Shown piece by piece: positions 45,317 to 58,783 of a stretch of DNA of 64,000 nt. This DNA is from Patellaria atrata CBS 101060 (Eukaryota; Ascomycota; Dothideomycetes; Patellariales; Patellariaceae). The DNA is taken from assembly GCA_010093705.1 (NCBI GenBank), contig MU006091.1, positions 1,673,038-1,737,037 of the forward strand, in the 5' to 3' direction. The translations under genes and the position numbers were made by a program. Numbering within the stretch: position 1 is the stretch's first letter; each line of letters opens with the position of its first letter. The notes under the pieces are model-generated. The model saw only the letters and a list, made by a program, of their open reading frames with translations, was not told the origin of the DNA and made no database searches.

Positions 45317-46155
45317 TCAAGGCCTAGCATCACCTTTCCAACTCTTGACATTTTTGAATATCCCCGCTTCCACCCTCTCCTGACTCTGCAGCACCCTCTT
45401 CGTCCACCCACTCATCGGCTCCAGAGGGACTACCTTCTTTCCCAACTTATTGCTCACATCAAACTCGTGCAGTGCCAAGAAAGAAGGGGCCGGTGGTGAT
45501 GTGTCGTCGGAAGCGCGAATCTGGTGGATGAGCTTGTAGCGGACGGTGCGGATGTAGCCTGGCTCGAGGGACATCTGCTCGTTGTGTTCGTCGCGGTACC
45601 AAGCGTCGAGGTCCTGTTCGGTGCCTGGCTGAGGGGCCATGGATGCGACCATTACCGTGGGGGAGAAAGCTGGGGAGCGGAGTTGTGAGTTGGGGGTGCA
45701 AGGAGCGGAACGGTGATGGTAGGAGGTAAGACGTAGAAAAGAGATGGTTGATAAAATCGTCACTTCCTACCTTCGTCATGCGGCCCTTTCTCAAAGGTCT
45801 GGACCCACTCATAAATCCTCGTATCAATCTCTACCATATCATGTATATTACCCCCTCCCGGTAGAGTTCTATGTGTCATCGGGATGCTTCTGAACTTGTC
45901 GCCATGTATGCCGCTCAGGTCCTGTATCTTGTATAATGCTAGGTATGGCTTCTGCTCGTCCGTGTCGACGCATTCGAGTCGAGATGCGTGTGAGCATATA
46001 CCGGTCGACACCATGTCCGGAATGTGGACTTCGTTGTACCATTTGTTAAATGCAGAGGTGCTGAGGAGAGACTTGGGCTTGAGGCGTGATTGGGACATTA
46101 TAAGCCCGGGGCCGGAGAGAGCTGGGCCATTATACGTGGTGCGGGTTGGAGGCAT
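45317..46155 (-). CDS. EthD-like dimeric alpha-beta barrel protein
   Basis: Two exons on the minus strand (45771-46155, 45317-45669) encode 245 residues. Two related halves are visible: the first with KWYNEVHIPDMVSTGI and the second with AWYRDEHNEQMSLEPGY. Each has the W-Y-x(2)-E-H-(x)n-M pattern of the EthD/dimeric ferredoxin-like barrel fold. Similar fungal proteins occur as hypothetical proteins or in secondary-metabolite clusters. No catalytic role can be assigned. The 101-nt intron joins HDE to AFSPTVMVASMAP. Confidence 0.8.
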
Positions 46156-48950
46156 TTTTGCTGAAAAGTGAACAGAAGCTGGAAAAGGAAGAACTGAATT
46201 TGAAACGGACTGAATTGTATGCCACACTACTACTTAAGCTCAAGCAAAGACGATTCTGTTATTGAGTTAAAGAGAAGGTTGAAAGATATGGATTCCCCGC
46301 GTCTTGTGGGGAAATAGATCGGTTCTGGGGACTTCCATGGCTAGGACCTAAATAAGGTATTCGGGAATATAGTTGTATATTTACACTACCTATAGCTGTA
46401 GAAGATGAAGCTGGATATAGAGAGCCGTGGTGTAACAGGAGCGGAAGGATGCCGCCAAGCGAAAGACGGTGTTGGCTTGATGATGTTGGACTTCTTGTCG
46501 CTGGTTGAAAGTATTGTTTTACAACCTCTTTTCCTTTTTGTTTCTCTATGCTATATATTCTCTGATGACGGCGGATAACTCTTTGAGCGTCCCAGTTACA
46601 ACCGTCATGGAGAAATCGATGCTGGTGGGTTTGGGCCGTGTTGGTGGAGAGTGTTGGAATGGAAATCTTTCTCCGCAGGTGCTTGGACGTTGTCCAGAGT
46701 AACCTTCAGCCGGATATGAGGTGCTGTAGCCTCATGATTCCATGAGAAATAATCCAAAATCTTCAAACGTTGACAGAATAATACAAACAGGACATTAACG
46801 CGGTGAAAGGCGAAAAACAGACCAATCTGAGGCCATGCGACGAAACCACCGGACGAGAACGCGGTGCCGTGGTGTAAGGTGGTATGAAAGACTCGTTTGT
46901 AAAGGAGAATGATTACGAATCAGAAGATTATCTCTCCCATGCGAATGAATATGGATAAGATGATGATATGGGAAAAGAGATGGCGATATTTAGTGGGAAG
47001 AGGCGATGTCGCCACGAACTTCGCCTTGGTCGCCTCTCTCTCGCCATCCTCGCCATCTATCCTTGGCATACAGCAGGTCAAACTACAAGATAATATCACT
47101 ATAGTCACCGCTATAACTTTGAAATCAAAGAGGGAGCCATCGAGTCGAATTTTCGATAGCTGATTATGGATAAGACATTCCTCTTATGATGAAAGACCCA
47201 GCTTGTACAGCATAAAAAGAATTCCCCGGACGGACAATTAGGCACATCATCAGACGAGCACACTCCCCCATTACCCCCACACAAGCACATCTCCAAGCTA
47301 CAGTACATGTTAACTGTATCAATCTCCGGATTTGGTCATGTACTTCAACGTTCGCATATCGTCGAACGTCTAGCGGTTGTGTTGGATCTCTACGCACTTT
47401 CGTTGGTCGGTGATATATTGCGCTTCATTGCTGATCCCTGGCCTTTTCATCTCTCCAGAAGCTTAACTGTCGTGACTGTCCACCGCCAGTTCTTCACTAC
47501 GGGAACATCCGCGATGCGTGGGGTCAATATGGGGGGGGCAGCTGTGGCAGGATTCATGACACAGTATGGGCATATTGCATCACATGCATCCCCAGAGCTT
47601 CGGTCGGGTTGCCGAGGTGGCGCGCCGATGGGGAGACCCGGGGAGGCAGGGGAAGGGAGAGGGGTGATTGGTAATGTTGATGAGGTAGGGTAATGTATTT
47701 CTTTAAGGCATTCTACCCTTACGAGTCTTGCTTTGTTGTGCTCCTGCTTCACTTTTAAAACTTCAGGTTGAAAGAGGGTTCTAGTACACAAATATGCCCA
47801 AGTTGCGTTAATCAACTCGAATACTGTCAGTATTCTTAGATATGCTCGATCAATATATGTAGACCCATAGGGAGAAGCTTGAGAGGCACTTCTTAGCGCT
47901 CAGTGATTAGACAATTGTTGTCTCTAAAGTCCTGATTCAGAGAGCGCATAGAAAGAACGCACTTCTACTTCCCCTTTTCCGGACGTTTGATCCCCATTAC
48001 CTCCTATACTCCTTCCCGCTTTTGCATCGATAGCCGCCAGTCATCCCTTCCATGTAGATATTATAACGTTAGCACCGCGACAGATATGCGTATTTTCAAC
48101 ATTGAGCGGGAAAGGGACAATGCAAAAGTCTTTAGAAGGGGGGTTTTCTTACCCTTCCATTCTCTTGAAGCTCTATATTGTAAGAGAGAAATTGAGTGTA
48201 CTTCTACCTTGGTTCGATGTAAAGGGCTGAAATCAGGCTACCTTTGTGTTAAATGGCCATCGCCACCGTCAAGTCCAATTCTGTAGAGATGCGGGAAATG
48301 AGGCTGTGGGAGCGGCAAGAGGCAAGAGGCAAGAGGCAAGAGTGATTGGTAAGAGAAGTGTTTTCCGTTGACATTGTCTGCTTGGCTGGATGCATTGTGG
48401 GTAGGGAGAGAGGTGGATATTGTACCCGACCCTACCCATCAAAAGCTAAACTGATAAATCGTCTATCCGATTGTAAGTACATTCATTCACTTTCTCTTGA
48501 CCTCCCCGTTTATCAAGTCCCATTAGTGAAATATGTTTGTATTTTAATATGTTTTCTTTAACATCATAGTCAAATAGGAAAAGATATATCATAAGTATGC
48601 AAATCCTAAGCACTAAGACGTCCCTCTACTTACATCTCTGTCCTTTCCCTTCCTCACTATCTGATACCTGGAGATTCAGTTTGACTCGATTGCTTGAAAA
48701 ATCCGGTGGGCATGCTCTGGGTTCATAAAGGGGACGTGGATAAGGAGACTTCGGAAGTGGAAATGAAGATGATAGCATCAGGCCTTTGCGACAAATGGGA
48801 GAGATAATTTTTCACTAACGGGGATAGGACATACAAAACTACAGTTTTAACATCGGCAGACCTAACATTCAAACTCCACTTATGCATAACTAATATATCC
48901 TCGTCCTTCAAATCCTCGACCCTTCGCTACTCCTCATAGTCTCTATATCC
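46156..48950. other. gene-poor spacer, 2.8 kb
   Basis: No supported gene was found. A locally GC-richer island at 47440-47700 carries overlapping frames on both strands (Gly/Arg-rich on plus, Pro-rich on minus), and I cannot choose between them. A short GGCAAGA array lies near 48314. The right end is the 3' flank of the large ankyrin gene. Confidence 0.45.
48314..48341. repeat. (GGCAAGA)4 microsatellite
   Basis: Four perfect 7-bp units are followed directly by GTGATTGG. This is an ordinary minisatellite-like tract, useful at most as a strain marker. Confidence 0.95.
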
Positions 48951-51900
48951 TTACTTGAAAAACCTACTCGAAAACTTACTCACTCTCTTCCCCGCGCTCC
49001 CCAATATATCATCAAACGTCTGCGGCCCCTGTCCGGTTGGAGCGGGCTGGCTCTGCGCACTTCCGGCTGGGGCACCTCCACCCTGTTGATTCACATTCCA
49101 CGAGTTTGATGGGCTCGGACTTTGCGTGAATCCCGGCGCATATTGACTCTGTGATGGTCTGGGACTTCCTCCCGGGGGTGTGCCGTACGGGGGATTCGGA
49201 TACCCATGCGGTGGTTGCTTATACTGTTGTGATTGCCGCTGTGGTTGGGACTGGAGGGTGCTGGTCGATTGGTTGAGTGTGCTCGGATATGAACCATACC
49301 CGCTATCAACATAGGATCCAGCTCCTGAGCTGTGAGGTTGTGAAAATGGTGGGCTGACTTGGGTCATTGGCGCCCTTGGTGGATACCCAGCCCCTGGTGT
49401 TGGTCCTTCCATTGGCACCGATCCTATATAGGTTTCGGAATGATATCTTCGAGGGTCGGGAGGATGTTGACTACCTATACTATTATTGGACAGGTGTGAA
49501 GTCAGCGGTGGACGGGCCCCTGGAGAGCCGTAGCTGGAGTCCCGTCCACTTGGACGATAACTAGTAGGAACAACACTTGAGCCGATTGAGATGGATGAAT
49601 CGGTACCCCGGTTTGGCACTACTGCGGAAACAGGACTGTTTGAGGAGCCCAGTTCGTATACCGGGCCGCTGTTCTGGCGTTGGGGTGTCCCGATTGCTTT
49701 ACGGCGGATACTGTTAGACGTTGATGCCATTGGCTGTGCCTGGGTTTGAGCGTAAACATTATGATTATGAGGTTGAGCTTGCGATTTTGGAGGGGATTTC
49801 TTTGCGATGCTGAGACTTGGCGGGTAGGGAGAAGTCTCGGCTGGAAGCTGGTATGGTCTTTGATCCTGACCATAGCCAACATTATATGGTTGATAAGAAT
49901 CTCTCTGAGGCGGGCCGTTTGAATAGTGCGATGATGTTGCTTGTTGGTGTTGATACTGATCTTGAGGAGGCCGCTGGTGTGGTGAATAATTGAGCCCTTG
50001 GGGCGGATACTGGCCTTCTGATAGAGGAGCTAGATGTCCTCCCGTCGTCGTGAATTGAGAACCGTAGGCGCTTTGTCCAGGTAGCGGAGGATGAACCTGT
50101 GTACCTTGCGGCCGCCTTACCGATTTCCGGACTGATCGGAACCGTGATATGGTAGGATTCCGTTTCACCTTTGCCATAGCCTCATCGAGCAACTTTAGGA
50201 TCTTTGCTTCATCGGTTGAATCTTCAGTGATCTGAAGGCTCACTACACTTGCGCCTTCATCGACTGTGGCATTGTCACCCTCATCCTCATCTTCGTATTC
50301 TTCCTCGTCATCTTCCTCATCATCATCATCTTCGTCCCCATCGTCTTCAAATTCATCATCGCTATTAGCTTCCTCTTCCTCATTGTGTTCGCGTTTCAGA
50401 GCGTCCAGAGCTGACCCAAGCACCGGATCTCGAGCTTGAACATTAGCCCCATTCTTCAACAATGTTTCGACAACTGACGTTTGGTGATAATAAACGGCCT
50501 GGATAAGTGCTTCATCCAGCATCCTGTCAGAGGGGTTCTTATCCAGCAGGAGGGAGACAGTCTTCGAACATCCCTCGCGAGAAGCTGCGGTTAATGCATG
50601 CCCGTACAAACCACCAGTTACATGTATGTTCGCACCATGTTCTAGTAAGCTGGCGACAATTTCTACACGATCCATGTACGCCGCAGCTTGTAGAGCGGTG
50701 CCGTACTTCCCGGATACTTCGTTGACGTCCAAGTCTTTCTCGAGTAAATAGTCAACAAATTCTTTTGAAGCCTTCAGTGCCGCCGCTTGAAGGCAGTTAC
50801 CATACTTCCCACCTGATCTCTTGAAGTCGACTTCGTATTCGTCAACGAACTTTTTGAATATCTCAAAATTATTGCCATAGGATGCAGCTTGAGCGACAGT
50901 TCCGAAGAGGCCCCCTTCTAGATGTGGATCTGCGTCGTGTAGGAGTAAGAGGTCCACACATTGGTCATTATCATACCGGCAAGCTGCTGCTTGTAAAGCT
51001 GTATGATACAGTCCTCCGACTTGGTCAACGTCGACGTCCCTCTCCAGGAGATCCTCAATAACGGCGTAATTGCCTGCATAGGATGCCGCTTGCAAGGCAG
51101 TACCATATTCCCCACCTACTTCATGGATGTTAGCATCGGCTGAAATAAGAGCGAAATAGCAAGCATAGTCTCCTGAAAGTGCAGCAGCCTGTAACGCATT
51201 GCCATATTTTCCACCGCTGAGATTGACATCAGCCTGATGAGCGAGCAGAACATTGACGCAATCAACATCAGTAGCGAAGGCTGCGGCTTGTAATGCGGTA
51301 CTCCATGGGCCACATTGCTGATTTACATCTGCGCCGTGTTCCAGCAACTGTTTACACATGTCCTCCTCCCCCTCTGAAGCAGCAGCATGGAGAGCAGCAC
51401 CGTACATTTCACTGATCGCGTGGATATTTGCTCCTCGCTGTAGTAGGTACTCCACGCCGTCTATGTCTCCCGTGGATGCGGTAGCAATAAGAGCAGTATT
51501 TCCATCCTTATCGGTGCCCTCTATATCAGCGTCGTGATCCAACAGTAACTGGAGCGATTCTTTAGGAAGACCAAATCCAGTTAATACCAGTGGTGGTGAG
51601 TTACTTTCGCCCCCTTTTACGTTAGCGTTAGCGCCTTGTTTGAGCAGTACTTCCAGCGTCTCGTGATCCTGTTCGTCTGCAGCCGCAATAATCGGGTAGC
51701 CATACTCTCCTCCGCGAATGTTCGGGTCCGCTCCACGCATCAAAAGAAGTTTAACAACATCGGTATTTCCAGTGTAACTTGCAGCCTGCAGAGCGCTTCC
51801 ATATTTTCCGTTTGGATCCTGGTTAACTTCAGCACCGTGGTCCAGAAGCATCGTCACGATCCCTAGATCACTATTCAGAGCAGCGGCCTGAAGAGCGTTT

Positions 51901-54900
51901 CCGTAATCACCACCTTGCTTATTAGGATCCGCTCCTTTATCCAGCAGAATTTTGACGATCCCTTCACTTCCGTCGTATGCAGCTGCTGTGAGAGCGGTAC
52001 CGTATCTATAAAAAAAATCAGTAACTCACTAAGGAAATAAGCATTAAAGATGGATATAACGCACTCTTTGCCTTCGGCATTTGGATCCGCACCGAATCCA
52101 ACCAGTAGAGCAACAGTAGATTCATTCTCATGATCAGATGCATCATACAACGATTTGTCAAGCATCTCTTGGTTGGTCCCTCGCTTCTGCAATAGTTCAA
52201 GACATTCATCTCGTCCATAGGATGCCGCAAGGAAAAACGCATTCTGATGACGGATGGTACCGGAATGGTCAAGCAGTTTTTGGACAATATCAACATTGCC
52301 ATTTTTCGACGCAATTGCAAGAGCTTGCTCCATGGATGGGTTGTCTGGATTTTTTTCTAGTAAAGCATGGACACAATCGGTGTGTCCATATGTTGCAGCT
52401 GCAGTGACAGCGCTTCCGTAAGTGTTGATCTTACGGTTAACATTCCACCCTTTCTCTAGCAGCAAACGTACCACGCCATCATGACCACTTCGCGCAGCAG
52501 CTCCAAGTGCGCTACCGTACCGATACTCTTCGTCCGGATCTACATCTGCTCCCTTATCGAGCAACATCTCGCACGTCTCTCGATGGCCGAAGTACGCTGC
52601 AACGTTGATTGGTCTCAAATGTGTTCCACCAGTGATGTTGACATCCGCACCGTTGTCCAGTAGTATCTTAACTACATCTTTTCTGCCGTACTCCGCTGCA
52701 ATATAAAGTGGAGTTCCGAACATCTCGTCTTTACCGTTCACGGTGGCTCCTTTTTCAATCATGTATTGAACCAGTGTAACATGACCTTCGGAAGCAGCAT
52801 TCCACAGAGCGGTTTTCCCTCCGTCTCGTCGTTGAGCATTAATTTCCGCGCCACCCTTGAGAAGACGGTCGATCAAAGAGATATCACCTTTTCGACAGGC
52901 CCAATATAGTGGTTGGTAACCCCATAGATCCATTTCATGGAGCTCATCTTCATGATAGTTGTCAAGCAAGTAATCCAGAAGCGCAGCATAGCCGGTAAAC
53001 GCAGCAACATGAACCGGAGTAAACTTTTCAGAGCCCGCAACGTCTTGTGTTTCTGCATAGCTCTTCCACCATATTTCCCTACTAGGTGACTCCTTGTACC
53101 AGAATGGGTCGCTGAGGTCAAGCTCTTGAACGAGATCAGGTGGCGCCTCCATAGCATGTTGAATCCAAAAGTTTCCAGGATAGGTGAGCATTCGGGTTGG
53201 GGTATCTTCAATTTCGTTTTCTGCATCGTAATCCACAGCCTCTTCTTCTCCTGCGTTGGTCTCAATATCCTGTGTATCCGCTCCTTCGGTGGCATCATTT
53301 TCGACGCCTTCATCTTGTACTTGCTGATTATCATCCTGATCATACTCGAATCCTTTATCCTCATCGCCGCTATTCTTTTCAACATGATCACTCGACGAAA
53401 CCGGCTTTCGACCCACTTGTAGAGAAGCGGGAAGCGCATTGTTGGTCTCAATATCCGATAAAGCTGCATCACCCTGAACTTTCTCAGTGTTCGTGTTGTT
53501 ATTGCGATTCTCATCATTCTCTTCCGAATTTGTATCATCTACACCGTCCTCTTCCTCATGCTCAATCTCTGCTTCTTCAGCTGCTGGCACTTCAGCCAAA
53601 GTAGTCTTGCGCACATAATCGAGGCAACGAAGGGCAATGATCCCATGCTGCAGGTCGACGGGCTCTAGAGATAGCTGGTCTTTGGCATATCGTTCCAGAT
53701 GCTCTTTCGCTGCTTTGTCGATCCACTCGACCGTCTCATCATCGTATTCGTTTATTGTAATGAAACCTCCACAGCTTTGCACATGCCGCTTGAGAGCTTC
53801 CGCGTCATTACGCTCATATTCTGGTAGATCCGCTATAACAGCAAGGTCGTATATTGTGGGCGCTACTGCAGCGATGATGAGGCATCGAAAGATCTCTTTA
53901 GTATACTCTATTCCATAATTTGTCGGATTGAGTACCTGGTTAAAGAGTCAGTTTGGATCTTATGCGGGATTGTATTTAGATTCTCTAAGCGCGCTTACTC
54001 TGCGACGAATGTGCTCGAAGATTTCCGTCAATCCGTAAGGGAAAGCTTCTAAAAACTTTCTTATCGTCGAATTATCCACCTGAGCAGGATCGAGATTCTT
54101 TAATTCTTGAATCACCAGACTGACATATATGTAATTACTTTGCGCTTTTCCGTAGATATGTCGTTTAATGAAGTAGGCAAGTCCGGAATTGTACCCCTTT
54201 AACACCGCAAGTCTGTCAACCTCGTAGGAGATCTGGGCTTTAACACCGTCATTGATAAAACTGATGTTCTCTTTATCTTCCATATCTATCACCAATGCGC
54301 CTTTCAACGCTTTTTCGATATCTGGTCGGCCCGACCTACTTAATAGAGTCCATTTGACCGGGGTATCCTCAGAGTTATCAGCGTCCTCGGAATTAACCTC
54401 ATCTAGGTCTACAACTTTGTCCTTTTCCTCTGGTTCTGAGGCTATAAGATACAACTGAAGTAACCCTAGAAACTCGGTTAAAGATTCAGTATCCATTTCA
54501 TCCAACCCGTTGATAATAAAATGAACGGTGCCAACGCTGGAGTTCCGCAGAATATTCTGCATGTGATTCCACATAACAGACGCGGCGGCTACTTCAAATG
54601 TGATCTCAGAGTTGTCCCCCTTTTTACCCTTGGTCTGATCACTGAGGAGATATTCCGTCAGGTCTGGCTTCTTCTCTATCATTTGCCGTACTAGAACCTT
54701 GAAAACATCGAGAGAGCTTCTTCGATTAGGATCCTTTTCGTCGCAAAAGAAGTAGGCTGTAAAGACAGTCAGACTCTCGTCTTTGCTAGTTTCAGATTTC
54801 AAATCTTGAATAATCGAAGAGGCTATGACAGCTTGACCTTGACCGGCGGAACCATGAATCCAGAGCACCTGAGACTTCTCACTCTTTTTCCATTCGACGT

Positions 54901-56259
54901 ATTGATCATTACTCGTAATCCAAGCGCCTTGGTTTGCAGGTCGACCTTTTACGCTTGCTTCCATGTCTTTTGCCGGATCCGTTACCATCAGAGCGCGGAG
55001 AATTGCAATCCAAGCCCCGTCATCTACCAATGCTTGACGCTTTGCATTCTGGCGGCCCTTGATGATACCACGAGACTTCTGCACCATGGTGCTTATCTCC
55101 CCTGAGACCGCCACGTACCGTCCGTCTTTAGGCCCTTCGAATTTATTGAGTTGAAAATGGTCAGAAGCTAGGGAACTTTTGTTGTATCCTAGGATAGTTG
55201 CTGAGTCTTCTTCCACAACATGTTCCTGTGCAAACACTTGTTAGGAAATTGTTCGCACTCGAAGTGAGGAGTAATATGAATACCATATGTTTCAAACCGG
55301 ATCTGCCCAGTATGGTATGCTTGAGCAATAAGGCCGCTGTATCACTTTCATACTGTTCCCAAAAGCAGAACAAGCCGATCTTGGCATCTCTTGCAACGGA
55401 GACAAATTGCTCGAGTAAATCTTTAAGGAACTCATTTCCGGCCTCCAGAATTTTCATTAGGCCAGAATTGATACCTAGACCTACAGCGCTTGCTAGTTCA
55501 GCGAACATTGATGCTTTTGCTTGAGACTTCGTGCCCCTGAATGGAGTTCCTAGGAAAACGCATCCAACTATAGAGCTAAAGATGTTGGGATAGTAATTCT
55601 GATGTAGTTTCGCGGCCAGAACTGCCTAAGCTTCAATTTCAGAGGGATGTTTATCATTGAATTACCTGTTACTGACCCTTTCTGTGATAATACCGCCTAG
55701 ACAGTGGCAAACAAAGACGATTGGTCGAGTTGATCCCCTCTGTGGATTCCATTAGTATATGATCTTGTTGGGGGATGTTATTTAAGGACTGGGAACATCA
55801 TACTGGTCTATTATAAACGAGAGCTTGCATCAACTGATTGGCAACATTCTCGAGTTTATTGTCAATGGCACCTTTTCCGAACCATTGGCTAGTATACTCG
55901 AAAACCATGATTCTGCAACTGGGAATCTTGCTATAGAGCATGTTTGCATCGGCCAGCCAATCTGTTTTCTCCTTTCTCCACGTATAGATTGGGTTTGCGC
56001 CCAGTCCAGGGACAGCGACGATACTGAGGGATGTTAGCTGTTACCCTACCCACCCCAGGACCTTGGTGACATACTCGACAGAGATTTCATGATTGCTTGA
56101 CTTTCCCGCTTCATTGGGATTAGGGATAACTTTGAGACCTTGATTAATTTGCTGTGCGGCGTCATTATCAAGACGGAAAACACGTCTTTGAGATGTTTCT
56201 CTTACAGTTTGATCTAGTTTCGAGTGCTTCGGCTTAGGATCACGGGTAACCGTTGCCAT
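48951..56259 (-). CDS. large hydrolase-like/NACHT/ankyrin STAND protein
   Basis: Seven exons on the minus strand (56075-56259, 55804-56023, 55677-55739, 55284-55625, 53999-55225, 52065-53935, 48951-52005) give 2,320 residues. The order is: an alpha/beta-hydrolase-like N-domain (VDIVAVPGLGANPIYTW, FVCHCLGG); a NACHT-type NTPase with VLWIHGSAGQGQA as Walker A and HFIINGLDEMD as Walker B; an acidic linker; about 27 ankyrin repeats (NALQAAA and TALQAAS cores); a highly acidic Asp/Glu run; a short basic segment; and a long Gln/Pro/Ser-rich tail. This is the architecture of fungal NLR-like proteins linked to non-self recognition. The usual P-loop GxGK[S/T] reads GQGQA, lacking the Lys. The nucleophile-elbow Ser is Cys. 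The donor of exon 3 (GTCAGT) and the exon 4/5 join are the least certain splices. Confidence 0.85.
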
Positions 56260-57085
56260 TATATTGGTTCCATAAAACGGTATGCACCGCACAATATTCT
56301 AGATGTTTAAGCGGACACAGTCGTGATAATGAAATTACAATCTAAAATATACGGCATATAGATCGAGGAAGCTTCATAAACAACACCAAGAAATAGAAAA
56401 GCACAAAGCAGCGAGAGAAGGTCTGATTTCGATAAGGTCTCCTTTATTGGTGAGACATTTCTTCTTTTGGAGACGTATCTCAGAGAGCTTCCAGAAGATA
56501 TATCGAACAATAATCCTGGAGGCTTGTAGACAAGCATCTATTTAGAACTAAGGGGAGACATGCTGCAAGACGCGCGCTCGCGAGTAGTTTTGGGGGCGAG
56601 TTTCAAAGTTCTACGCCTTGCAGTCAGACGGTACGTTTGTTTCCCGGTTGGTGAGACTATTTAAGGGATACGCGAAGCCCGAAAGGGAATACTGTCGCTG
56701 ACCAAAAGAAAATAGGATTTACAGCCTCCTTTGAAATTCCATAAGCCGCAAGGGTACCAGTACAGTACAGGGCCTATATCTGAAACTCACGCCTAGATAA
56801 AGAACTACAGCGGAGTAGTTGATATATAGGGCGAGCCAATGTACTTGTACTTACGCGAGAGAACCACACGCCAGACACAGGGCGGTTACAGTACGTAATC
56901 TGGTGGACTGGATATGGATATGTAGACATTTGAGGTAGTCAATGATAATAGTAGTAAGTGGGTCATATCAACAACATAAATTGCGGCAATGTTGATTGTT
57001 CAAGTAGTTGCTAGAAATTCGTAAAGGTACTATATCTGTCCGTGTCCTAGTTTTGAACCGAGGTCCAAACTCCAGGGGAGAAATA
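56260..57085. other. intergenic, no gene seen
   Basis: This is the promoter side of the ankyrin gene and the 3' flank of the next. Only short frames are present. Confidence 0.5.
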
Positions 57086-58190
57086 TCACCTTTCTTCACC
57101 TAAATCTGCCTTCCGCCTTTGCTGTTTCCGTCTCTCATGAAATCTTCTATTGTAAACTAGTGTGGCAATGAGGTTCTGAAGTACGAGGCCGAGCAAGACC
57201 AAGACCAGAGCGACAATGAGTGCCAGTGGCGCAATGATAGCAAAAACGGAAAATCCGTAAGATACCGCATGAAAAGCCTCGTTATCCTGGAGGTAGGTAG
57301 TGCCCAATCCAACTTGCATGGCTGACAGAGCAATGGTGGTATATGCAAATAAAGTGATTAATGAATTTACGTTGTCGCGGAAGAAGTCCCCATATGTTGT
57401 ACAACTGCTGAGGTAGCCTCGTACTTTGCGCATCCGTAGCCGATATATCAGGTTGAGTCTACCCAGACGAAGCTCACCGTATTTATATCGCTTGTTGACG
57501 TCTAAGACATTGGGGGAGGTGAGAAATTGCGCGACGAGTACGGTCCATTTGGGCCAAGTCAGTTCCTCGGGTAGTAATCCCGCTTCCGTGGCCAATTTGA
57601 AATCACTTTGATGCTGAATAAGTGCCGTATAAGATTGTAGAAAGCCCATTGCGCAAGAATACAACTGGTGACTCTTGCAAAGGTACTCTTCCCATACCTT
57701 TGGTTGTAACAGAAATCGAGGTATAGGTTTGATGTATATACGACGAGGAGACCACACGAGATGCAAATCCGTCTGTTCCGTAATGACTATTTCCCGCATC
57801 TTGATTTTTTGCACATGAAGTGGTCGAGGGGGCATAGGTAACCCAACAAGCCATAGGTGTTCACTGATCTCGTTCAACCTCGTAACACTGAGCTCCTTCT
57901 GCAGATATTCCGAATCATTTGGACTGGCAAGTTCAATCTGATTGTTCTTATTTCGGTAGGAGGCTGAATAGAGCGGTGTCGCTACAGTGGGCTTCTGAAG
58001 TGTTCTATCTGAAGTTCCGGTTCCGCGCCTTGTAGGCGGTACAGCGTAATCGTCATTAGAACTATCGTCGTCGAATATGCTTAAGGTAAACGGAGGGTAT
58101 AGAGGCTCTTGTCCCTATCGGCGAAGTTAGTTCCTCTCTACTCTCTACTTAACAGAGATGGAACGGAATGCAAACCTTTATGTCACCCAT
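57086..58190 (-). CDS. fungal membrane protein of unknown function (DUF6601-like)
   Basis: Two exons on the minus strand (58176-58190, 57086-58114) encode 347 residues. The first exon is only five codons. It is chosen because splicing (GTTTGC donor, GATAG acceptor, CTAAC branch) joins MGDIK directly to the open frame GQEPLYPPFTLSIFDDD. The body has the conserved look of a fungal-specific family: VWSPRRIYIKPIPRFLL, LPEELTWPKW, KYGELRLGRLNLIYRL and LSAMQVGLGT. I recall this as DUF6601 but cannot check. Two membrane segments lie near the C-terminus (around SLITLFAYTTIALSAM and VFAIIAPLALIVALVLVLLG), followed by a basic tail. Function is unknown. Confidence 0.75.
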
Positions 58191-58783
58191 TACGCCATAT
58201 AGATTTACTGTATAGTTTGACTGCCTTCCAACTCAGCACACCAGTTCCAAGAAGAGAGATCTCATAGCAGAGTGGAAAAGAGGAGATACATATTAGAATA
58301 TATAGCACGCCCTATCTGCATTCTACCACATGAGGAAAAAGGTCGTCCCCATCCCCTCGTATTGATCGCAAGAGAATTTGGCCCCCATTATTGTCTCCAT
58401 TAGTAGGGGTTGTTGCAGGCCTTGGAGCCCCAATTCCCGTCTTCTGTGGAGGGGGCTGAGTCATGAAAGCTTATAGGCGTCCCCTGGGCCCTGGCTGCAG
58501 TTAGATGCGCCCGGAAATCCCGCCTGAATCGAGGCAACTCTGCCAATCTCACCACCAGAAGCCAACCTTCGGATGACGTCCCGTATGTGAAAAGCTTCGC
58601 GAAAGCTCTTTTTACAGACACACTCTGCGTCTCTATCCGAACCCCGTGTGATCACATTCCTGCGCTCACGTTCGCACTTATCAAAGGTTAAATCAGATTC
58701 AACACCAACAGCCTGGTTGCACCGTACGTTCTATCTTGAAATCCAAGCATGAGAACGATAGAAGGAGTCGTCGATACATCACC
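58191..58783. other. divergent promoter region
   Basis: This lies between two divergently transcribed genes. Minus-strand frames at 58400-58655 are short and have no recognisable domain. No binding site is called. Confidence 0.45.

Noticed and set aside
47307-47815. Overlapping 122- and 128-aa frames on opposite strands
   Set aside because: Both follow from a local GC-rich island with few stop codons. Neither has a recognisable domain or splice partner, and I cannot choose between them.
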